A stretch of 64,000 bases of DNA. It comes from Psychromarinibacter halotolerans. GTDB taxonomy: Bacteria; Pseudomonadota; Alphaproteobacteria; Rhodobacterales; Rhodobacteraceae. The DNA lies in NCBI RefSeq assembly GCF_029168315.1, contig NZ_JARGYD010000001.1:979155-1043154 (forward strand). Direction: 5' to 3'. Below are positions 54,493 to 62,500 of the stretch, piece by piece. Both the position numbers and the translations under genes were made by a program. The notes under the pieces were generated by a model. That model was given only the letters and a program-made list of their open reading frames with translations, did not search any database and was not told the DNA's origin. Within the stretch, counting starts at the first letter, position 1. Each line of letters opens with the position of its first letter.

Positions 54493-54521
54493 TTGACTTT
54501 AAAAAGGGCCGTGGATTTAAT
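54493..54521 (+). promoter_or_regulatory. Sigma-70-like promoter for the methylthioribose operon
   Basis: TTGACT (54493-54498) and TTTAAT (54516-54521) are exactly 17 bases apart, in an AT-rich patch 88 bases upstream of the first gene. Two small palindromes (54425-54438 and 54448-54459) lie before it. I found no SAM riboswitch pattern. Confidence 0.55.
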
Positions 54522-54608
54522 CATTCGTGCTGGCATTTGAGGCGGACATGAATTGACGAATACATACTGAAATAAATCCGCCGAGCCGGCTGTTTCTGGG
54601 AGGAAAAC

Positions 54609-55643
54609 ATGTCGGACGAATTGGAAAAGCTTAGTGAAGTTGTGTCTTCGCGCAGGGATGTGCTGAAGACTTTGGGGGCGACCACGGTCGCGGGGGCGCT
54701 TCTGGCAACGGCCGGGTTTGATCCGGCAATGGCGCAAGAGTTGATGGCGGCGGGATCGCCGCTTAAGGCAGGGATGAGCAACGCGGGCCTTCAGGCGACG
54801 TGGTGTGCCCAGGGCAAGCAGACAGCCGAGGCCTGGGGCAAGCTGATGAACGTCGAAGTGACGTGGTTCGACGGCGAGCTTTCGGCGACCAAGCAGCGCG
54901 CGACGATCGACAACATGGCGGCCCAGCAGTGGGACCTTGTGGCGATCCAGACCTTCGGGATCGGCACGCTGAACGACCCCGTCAGCCGGATGATCGACGC
55001 CGGCACCCCGATCATCGCGATGGACACGATGATGGCGCCCGAGGGACAGCTTGCGCTGCACACCTTCATCGCGCCGGACAATGTGTTCATGGGCTCGGTC
55101 ACCGCGCAGGCGCTGTTCGACTCCATCGGCGGCGAAGGTCAGGTGGTCATGACGCAGGGTGCGCTCGGGCACACCGGGGCACAGGGCCGGGCCAAGGGCT
55201 TCAAGCAGGTTCTGGCCAACTATCCCAACATCGAGTTGGTCGACGAACAGCCCGCCGACTGGGACGTGACCAAGGTGGCGCGGATCTGGGATTCGCTGCT
55301 GACCAAGTTCCCGGACCTGAAGGCGGGCTTCTTCCACAACGACGACATGGCGCTGGCCGCCAACAACGTGATCAAGGCCAAGGGGCGCGAAGGCATCAAG
55401 CTGTCCGGTATCGACGCCATGCCGCCCGCCGTGAACGCGGTTCTCGACGGCACGCTGGTCGCGACGGTGCGCAACCCGTCCTGCCGGATCCACGGCTGGT
55501 CCGTGGCCGCGGGCGTCGCGGCGGCCGTCGGGGGCGAGACCTCGGGCACCGACATCCCCGCCTACATCTGGGCGGACGGTCCGGTGATCACGCAGGACAC
55601 CGCCGCCGGCCACCTGTGGCTGCAGAAGAACTTCCTGATCTAG
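54609..55643 (+). CDS. CUT2 sugar ABC transporter substrate-binding protein (probable methylthioribose) with Tat signal
   Basis: The 344-residue RbsB-type periplasmic protein has an N-terminal twin-arginine signal after a 13-residue leader (SRRDVLKTLG, cleavage near FDPAMAQ). Periplasmic-binding features include TIDNMAAQQWDLVAIQTFGI, AGTPIIAMDT, GHTGAQGRAKGFKQVL and GFFHNDDMALAANN. GGGAGGAAAA precedes the ATG. It begins the operon that ends with a methylthioribose kinase, so methylthioribose is the likely ligand. Confidence 0.85.
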   Translation: MSDELEKLSEVVSSRRDVLKTLGATTVAGALLATAGFDPAMAQELMAAGSPLKAGMSNAGLQATWCAQGKQTAEAWGKLMNVEVTWFDGELSATKQRATIDNMAAQQWDLVAIQTFGIGTLNDPVSRMIDAGTPIIAMDTMMAPEGQLALHTFIAPDNVFMGSVTAQALFDSIGGEGQVVMTQGALGHTGAQGRAKGFKQVLANYPNIELVDEQPADWDVTKVARIWDSLLTKFPDLKAGFFHNDDMALAANNVIKAKGREGIKLSGIDAMPPAVNAVLDGTLVATVRNPSCRIHGWSVAAGVAAAVGGETSGTDIPAYIWADGPVITQDTAAGHLWLQKNFLI

Positions 55644-55647
55644 CATC

Positions 55648-57192
55648 GTGGCGGAAGACATTCTGTACCAATCCGACGGGAGGGCCTCGGCCCTCCCGTC
55701 CCCCGACGCGGCTCCGCTTCTGGAAATGCGCGACGTGACGAAGCGGTTCGGCGGCATCGCCGCCCTGCGCAACGTGGATTTCTCGATCCTCGAGGGCGAA
55801 GTCCACGGCCTTGTCGGAGAGAACGGCGCCGGCAAGTCGACGATGATGAAGATCATCGCCGGCGTGTATGCCGATTTCGAGGGCGAGATGTTCGTGGGCG
55901 GCAAGCCGGTCCATTTCCGGTCCGCGCGCGAGGCGCTGGATGCCGGGATCGGCATGGTCCATCAGGAACTGTCGGTGGTCCCCGACCTGACCGTGGCCGA
56001 GAACGTGTTCCTTGGCCATCAGCCTGTGATGGCGGGCGGCCTGATCGACTGGCGGCGGATGAACCGCACCGCGCGCACCCAGATCGCCAGCCTTGGGCTG
56101 GACATCGACCCGACGACCCGCATGGGCGCCCTGCCCGTCGGCCTGCAGCAGCTGGTCGAACTGTCGCGCGTGTTGTTCTCGGGCGCCAAGATCATCATTC
56201 TGGACGAACCCACCTCGGCCCTGTCCCCGCCCGAGGTCGAACGCCTGTTCGGCGTCCTGCGGCAATTGCGCGAACAGGGCCGCAGCCTGATCTTCATTTC
56301 CCATTTCCTTGACGACGTTCTGGAAATCTCGGACCGGGTGACCGTGTTCCGCAACGGCGAGCGGGTCGACACCTCGCCCGCCGCCGCGCTGACCAAGGAC
56401 GAGATCATCAGCCGCATGATCGGGCGCGGGTCGGCCGAGATGACGATGGGCGAGGAAACCGAACTTTTGGGCGACGACACCAAGCCCGTCGTGATGGAGG
56501 TGAAGAACATCAGCGACGGCAAGGGCTTGGCGGATGTTTCGCTGTCGCTTCGCAAGAACGAGATCCACGGCATCTACGGCTTCATGGGCTGCGGCCAGAT
56601 CGAGCTGTCGCGCGCCCTGTTCGGCAAGGGCAACCTGCGGGGCGGCACCACGATCCTTGACGGCAAGCCGGTCCGGTTCCGGTCCACCGCCGCCGCGCGG
56701 CGCGCCGGGGTCGCCTATGTCCCGGAAAACCGCAGCATGATGCTGTTCCGCACCGAGCCGGTGTTCAAGAACATGTCGATCTCGATCCTTGACCGGATCA
56801 ACCGGATCATGCTGCGCCCGAAGGCCGAGCGCCGGATCGCGACGGGCCATATCGAGGATCTTCAGATCCGCCCGCCGCGCACCGACATCGACCTAGGCAA
56901 CCTGTCGGGGGGCAATCAACAAAAGGTGGCGCTGGCAAAGTGGCTGACCCACCTGCCCAAGGCGCTGATCCTCGTGGAGCCGACACGCGGCATGGACGTG
57001 GGGGCCAAAGAGGACGTGATCCGCATCGTGAAGGCCCTGCGCGACAAGGGCGTCGCGATCCTTGTGCTGTCTACCGAGCCCGAGACGATCCTGACGCTCG
57101 CCGACCGCGTCACCGTCATGAAGAAGGGCCGCGTCGCGCGGGAATTCACCACAGGACATTTGGAAAAGGCAGATCTGCTGTCAGCCGCGTAG
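55648..57192 (+). CDS. CUT2 sugar ABC transporter ATP-binding protein (RbsA-like)
   Basis: The 514-residue protein has two ATPase halves: first Walker A GENGAGKS at 57-64 with LDEPTSALS, second half with the degenerate GCGQIELS site typical of CUT2 proteins and the LSGGNQQKVALAKWL signature. The start is a GTG four bases after the preceding stop. Two domains in one chain are normal for this family. Confidence 0.92.
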   Translation: MAEDILYQSDGRASALPSPDAAPLLEMRDVTKRFGGIAALRNVDFSILEGEVHGLVGENGAGKSTMMKIIAGVYADFEGEMFVGGKPVHFRSAREALDAGIGMVHQELSVVPDLTVAENVFLGHQPVMAGGLIDWRRMNRTARTQIASLGLDIDPTTRMGALPVGLQQLVELSRVLFSGAKIIILDEPTSALSPPEVERLFGVLRQLREQGRSLIFISHFLDDVLEISDRVTVFRNGERVDTSPAAALTKDEIISRMIGRGSAEMTMGEETELLGDDTKPVVMEVKNISDGKGLADVSLSLRKNEIHGIYGFMGCGQIELSRALFGKGNLRGGTTILDGKPVRFRSTAAARRAGVAYVPENRSMMLFRTEPVFKNMSISILDRINRIMLRPKAERRIATGHIEDLQIRPPRTDIDLGNLSGGNQQKVALAKWLTHLPKALILVEPTRGMDVGAKEDVIRIVKALRDKGVAILVLSTEPETILTLADRVTVMKKGRVAREFTTGHLEKADLLSAA

Positions 57193-57216
57193 GCGGGGCA
57201 GTCGAAGGGAACAGGC

Positions 57217-58230
57217 ATGGCTGACACGACCCAAACCACGGCAGGCGGCGGCCTGCGCAAATTTCTGGCCGAGCAGATGCGCAACATCGCCCCGGTCTTC
57301 ACGCTTCTCATCCTCATCGTGTTCTTCTCGGTGCAAAGCCCGGTGTTCTTCACGGTGGACAACGCGCTGAACATCCTTGCGAACTCGTCGATCACCGGGA
57401 TCATCGCGGTCGGGTTGACCTTCGTGATCCTGACCGCCGAGATCGACCTGTCGGTCGCGGCCATCGCCAACGCGATCGGGATCACGGTCGCCTATTTCAC
57501 GATGCAGCCCGAGTACGTGAACATCAACACTTGGCCGATGTACGGCATCTTCGCCATCATCCTGACGCTGCTGGCGGCGTTCGGGCTGGGGTCGATCACC
57601 GCCTTCGGGGTCACTGTGATCGGCATCCCGTCCTTCATCATGACGCTGGCGATGATGCAGATCGCCGACGGCGTGTCGGCGGTGCTGGTGCGCGGACAGA
57701 TTGCCTATAACTTCCCGGAATTCATCACATTGATCGGGTCCGGGCGATTGTTCGGGCTCAGGTACTCGATCATCGTCTGCATCCTGTTCCTTGTCGTCGC
57801 GCATATCGTGCTGAAATACACCCGCTTCGGGCGCTACGTGTACATGGTCGGCGGCAACCGCGAGGCGGCGGAGTACTCCGGTGTGAACGTCCGCCTGATC
57901 ATCGCTTCGGTGATGATCATCTCGGCGGTTTGTTCCGGGATCGCGGGCATGATCGGCGTGGCCTATTTCGGATCGGCGCAGCAGAACGGGTTCAACGACT
58001 TTCTTCTGACCGCCATCGCGGCGGTGGTGCTGGGGGGCACCAGCCTGTTCGGCGGGCGCGGCGGCATCGGCAATACCGTGGTGGGGCTGTTGGTGCTGGG
58101 CGTGCTGAACAACGGGCTGGACCTGATCCAGATCGACAGCTTCCTGAAGATCCTGATCCGTGGCCTGATCCTGTTCGCGGCTCTCGTCATCAACGTCTAC
58201 GCGCAGCGCCTCAAGGAAGCGTCGGGTTAG
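57217..58230 (+). CDS. CUT2 sugar ABC transporter permease (RbsC-like)
   Basis: The 337-residue membrane protein has about ten helices with SITGIIAVGLTFVILTAEID, GVTVIGIPSFIMTLAMMQIA and VVLGGTSLFGGRGGI, all RbsC-like. GAAGGGAAC precedes the ATG. It would form the channel for the binding protein and ATPase encoded just before it, and the kinase gene follows after 14 bases. Confidence 0.92.
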   Translation: MADTTQTTAGGGLRKFLAEQMRNIAPVFTLLILIVFFSVQSPVFFTVDNALNILANSSITGIIAVGLTFVILTAEIDLSVAAIANAIGITVAYFTMQPEYVNINTWPMYGIFAIILTLLAAFGLGSITAFGVTVIGIPSFIMTLAMMQIADGVSAVLVRGQIAYNFPEFITLIGSGRLFGLRYSIIVCILFLVVAHIVLKYTRFGRYVYMVGGNREAAEYSGVNVRLIIASVMIISAVCSGIAGMIGVAYFGSAQQNGFNDFLLTAIAAVVLGGTSLFGGRGGIGNTVVGLLVLGVLNNGLDLIQIDSFLKILIRGLILFAALVINVYAQRLKEASG

Positions 58231-58244
58231 CGGGGGGCACCAGC

Positions 58245-59498
58245 ATGACTGCAAATCCCGCATACGAGGCGCTGACCATCGACACCCTGCCCACCCGCCT
58301 TGGGCAGGTCGCGGCCCTGACCGCGCAGGTCGGCGGCGGCGACTGGCAGGTGCAAGAGGTCGGCGACGGCAACCTGAACCTTGTGTTCATCGTCACCGGC
58401 CCGCGCGGCAAGGCCATCGTCAAACAGGCCCTGCCTTACGTGCGGCTGGTCGGCGACAGCTGGCCACTGCCCCTGTACCGCGCCTTTTTCGAGTACAACG
58501 CCCTGACCCGGCAGGCCGCCCGAGACCCCGGCTCGGTGCCGGTGATCCATCATTTCGACGAGACGCAGGCGCTGATCGTGATGGAGTTTCTCGAACCGCA
58601 CCGGATCTTGCGCCGCAAGCTGATCGACGGCGAACGGGTGGCCGGGCTGGCCGCGTTTCTGGGTCGCTTCTGCGCCCGCACCGCGTTTCGAGGGTCCGAA
58701 CTGTCGATGGCTTCGCCCGACAAGAAGGCCGATGTGGCGCTGTTCGCCGGAAACGTCGAGATCCCGGCAATCACCGAGTCGCTGGTGTTCACCGACCCCT
58801 ACTATGCCGCCGAGATGAACAGCCACACGCCGGGGCTGGAGCCGGTGATCGCCCGCCTGCGGGCGGACGTGGACCTGAAGATCCGGGCCCAGCAGGCGCT
58901 GCAACGCTTCGTGTCGAACACCGAGACGATGGTCCACGGCGACTTGCATTCCGGCTCGATCATGTCGACCGCCGACGACAGCCGCGTGATCGACCCCGAG
59001 TTCGTTCAATACGGTCCGATGGGGTTCGACATCGGGATGCTGTGCGCCAATTTCCTGATGGCCTTCTTCAGCCAGCCCGCCCACCGAGGCGACGATCTTG
59101 CCGACTATCAGGACTGGATCCTCAGCGTGATCGCCGACGTCTGGTCCACTTTCGAGGCAGAGTTCCGCAGCCTTTGGCAGTCGGAACGCACCGGCATCCT
59201 GTTCCCGGCCACCCTGTTCGAGGATCAGGGCCACGACAGCGCGCCCGCCTGCGACGCCGTGCTGACAGGCATCCGGCGCGATGCGTGGACGGTCTGCGGG
59301 ATCGAGATGCACCGCCGCTGCCTGTCGCTGGCGCACAACGCCGACTTCGAGGATATCGAAGACCCGACGATCCGCGCCCCGTTAGAGGCGCGGAACCTGA
59401 TGCTGGGGGCAGACCTGATCCGCACCGCCGAAACGATCACCGGCGCCGAAGAGGTCTGCGACCGCGCGCGGGGCTACAACACCACCGACGTGATCTGA
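58245..59498 (+). CDS. mtnK: S-methyl-5-thioribose kinase
   Basis: The 417-residue protein is an aminoglycoside-phosphotransferase-fold kinase of the MtnK type: GDGNLNLVFIVTG for the glycine loop, IVKQALPYVRLVGDSWPLP, the catalytic HGDLHSGSIM and IDPEFVQYGPMGFDIG. It phosphorylates 5-methylthioribose at C1 with ATP, the first step of methionine salvage from imported methylthioribose. Placement directly after a CUT2 transporter makes an uptake-and-phosphorylate operon. The following isomerase gene mtnA is not in this window. The ATG is 14 bases after the permease stop, preceded by GGGGGG. Confidence 0.9.
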   Translation: MTANPAYEALTIDTLPTRLGQVAALTAQVGGGDWQVQEVGDGNLNLVFIVTGPRGKAIVKQALPYVRLVGDSWPLPLYRAFFEYNALTRQAARDPGSVPVIHHFDETQALIVMEFLEPHRILRRKLIDGERVAGLAAFLGRFCARTAFRGSELSMASPDKKADVALFAGNVEIPAITESLVFTDPYYAAEMNSHTPGLEPVIARLRADVDLKIRAQQALQRFVSNTETMVHGDLHSGSIMSTADDSRVIDPEFVQYGPMGFDIGMLCANFLMAFFSQPAHRGDDLADYQDWILSVIADVWSTFEAEFRSLWQSERTGILFPATLFEDQGHDSAPACDAVLTGIRRDAWTVCGIEMHRRCLSLAHNADFEDIEDPTIRAPLEARNLMLGADLIRTAETITGAEEVCDRARGYNTTDVI

Positions 59499-59512
59499 CA
59501 CTGCCGCCACCG

Positions 59513-59540
59513 GGCGGGACCGTCGTGAAGCCGGCCCGCC
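59513..59540. terminator. GC-rich stem-loop between convergent genes
   Basis: GGCGGGACC pairs with GGCCCGCC with one bulged base across an 11-base loop, in the 56-base gap between mtnK and the adhesin gene. No T-run follows on either side. Confidence 0.4.
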
Positions 59541-59554
59541 GCGGCGCAGACGCA

Positions 59555-62500
59555 TCAGGTCAACAGATCGGACCCGGTGTACAGGAAGGTCCCGCTGGTC
59601 AGATCCAGATCGTAGACCCCGTTGAGCAGGCCGACCAGTTCGGTACCGCCGCCCTCGGACAGATAGATCGCGGTGCCCGGCGTAAGGCCGGCCTGATCCT
59701 CGACAAGGACATAGTCCGTGTCCGCGCCCCAAAGCTGCACCTGATCCTCGCCCGCCGCGAAGTCCCACACGAAGCCGTAGTCGGCATCGCCGTCGGTACC
59801 GTAATAGGCCCCGTCCACGTCGCCAAAGACGAAGATATCCGCCCCGCCCGCGCCGACGAACACGTCCAGCTCGCCCCCGCCGGGGTTGGCGTCGCCGGTA
59901 TCGACCGCGGCAAGGATCTCTGCCGTGTCGTCGCCCTGCACGATGTCGCGGCCCGCGATCTCGGTCACCGTCAGGTCCCCGAACGACACGTCGTTGTAGT
60001 GCGCGTTCAGATAGATGCTGCCGGTGGCGGGCGCCTCGTCCAGATCGAAGGTTTGCACGCCCTGAAGCGTCCAGTCGATCGGCTCCGACGTGCCCTCTTC
60101 CCAGACCTTGATGCTGTACAGGCGGTCGTACAGGCCAACCTGCTCGACCTGCATCGTGATGTTGTAGGTCAGATCCTCGTCCATCAGGATCGACTGGTTG
60201 CCCAGCGTGTTGAAGAAATCGACCGACGGGTGCAGCGAAAGCTGCGCGATACCGTCGCCGTCAGTGTCCTGGAACACGAAGGCAGCACCCGGCTCCCACC
60301 CGGAATGCGGCTGGAACCCGGACACCGGATCGTCGGTGTGACCGCCCCACAGCATCCCGATGCCGAACGCCCCGCCATCGCGACCGCGCGGATCCTGGTT
60401 CAGCAGGTCGTGCGGCGTCACGGTCATCGTCAGCTGGTAGTTGTCCCAGCTGTCGTCGCCCAGCGTCAGCAGCCGGTCATAACCAAGATCCACCGGCCGC
60501 GCCCCGTCGCTGCCGATCTCCCACGTCCCGTCGACCACCTGCACCACGTCCTCCAGCGCGGCAGCGGACTGCCAGTCGATGCTGTAATTCGGGCTCCAAG
60601 TGTTGCCGGATTCATAGTCGATGGTCACGTCGCGGGTAAACACCTCGCCCGAGGACATGACGGCGGTGATGGTCACCAGATCGTCGGTGGCCGATCCGTC
60701 CAGCGCGGAATAGGCGATCTCGACGTTGAAGTCGCCGGTGTCGTGCAGGCGGCGGGTATCGGCACCGATGGACAGCCCCTGCGGCGCCCCGCCGTTCAGC
60801 GTATAGCTAAGCGAGGTGACGTCACCGTAAACCGTGCCAAGGATGTTGACCCATTCCTGCGTCTCGCCGATGGCACCGAAGGTCTGATCCGACCCGTACC
60901 ACACGTCGATCACGTTGTTGGACAGGATTTCGACCGTCGCAGTGTCGGTCAGTTCGCCATCGGACACGGTGTAGACGAAGCTGTCGGTGCCCGAGAAGCC
61001 AAGGTCCGGCGTGTAGCTCCATGTTCCATCGCCGTTGTCCACCAGATCACCGTTCGACGGAGTCCCGACATCCACCACGGACAGCGTATCGCCGTTCGGG
61101 TCGCTGTCGTTCGCCAGCAGATCCTCGGCCGTCAGGACGATGGTGGTGTCCTGCGCCGTGTAGAACGTATCGTCCGACGCCTCGGGCGCGACGTTCACCG
61201 GCTCGAAGCTGGCATCCTCGTCGATGATGGGCACACCTTCGAACTCGATATAGTCGACCATCCCGGTGAAGCCCGGCGCGTCGCCCACATTACCGGCGAA
61301 GACCCCGGCCGAGCTGACATCCAGCGCGTGCGAGACCGTGCCCGCCGTCAGCCAAGTCTCGTTGTCTGTCGAGTATTCGAAGGTCCAAACGTCGCCCGTG
61401 CGGTCCAGCCGCAGGAACGGCGCGCTGCCGCCGGGGATCACGATATCGAACGCGGCCGAGGACACACCGTTCACCGTGATCGCGCCGAAGGCCCGCAACT
61501 GGCTGCCGTCATGGTAGACGTCGAAGCGCACCCAGTTCTGCGCGTCCTCTTCCACAAGGAAGCCCTGCATCTGGTACTGCTGCGACGGCATCGACAGGAA
61601 CCGCGTCTCGACCGCAAAATCCTCGTCCGCGATGGTCTGCATCACCCGCGCCGCGTTGTTCACGTTCCAGATGTCGTGGTCTCCATCCGGCGTGATCAGC
61701 GCAAGGAACGCGTCGGTCGCATTGGTGGCGAGGGCCGAAGAAATAGTGCCCGGCCCCTCGATCCGCCACACGGCATCCAGCGTTGCGTCGGCGAAGTCGT
61801 CAGACACCAGTGCGGGCGGCTCCGCGACGGTGATCGACACCGTGCCGGTGTCCGTGAACTCGCCATCGGTCACCGTGTAGGTAAAGCTGTCGCTCCCCTC
61901 GAAGCCGGTATTCGGCGTGTAGGTGAACGTACCGTCGCCATTGTCGACCAGGGTGCCGTTCGACGTGGTGCCGATGGAGGCAATGCTCAGCGGATCGCCA
62001 TCGGGATCGCTGTCGTTGCCCAGAAGATCGTCCTCGGTCAGCACCAGCACGGTCTCGGGGTCGATTTGCACCTCGTCATCCACCGCGACCGGCGCGCGGT
62101 TGTCGCTCAGATCGCCGTCCTCGTCGATGATCGGATCGGTGCTGCTTTCGAAATAGTCCAGTTGTGCGGTATAGCCCGGCGGCGGATTGTTCTGGTACGG
62201 CGCGGTACCGGCGAAGGTACCGACCTCGGTCACCGTCATGTCGCGCGTCAGGGTATACGCCTGCTGCCAGTTGACCCCGTCAGAGCTGGTTTCGAACACG
62301 AAATCATCGCCGGTGCGGGTGATCCGGAAATCCGAAACCTCCCCTGCGACGATGCTGCCGTCGAACAGCGGATAGGTCGTCGACCCATTCACGATCTGGC
62401 CGACGATCAGCGTCAGGCCAAGGTGGGTGAAGGCAAGGTCGAAACGGATCCAGTTTCCGTCGTCCTGCACCACCAGCAGCCCGTGTTCCTGGTACAGCGT

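Noticed and set aside
54367..54608. SAM-type riboswitch before the methylthioribose operon
   Set aside because: Two small palindromes exist but no SAM-II or SAM/SAH motif pattern can be recognised.
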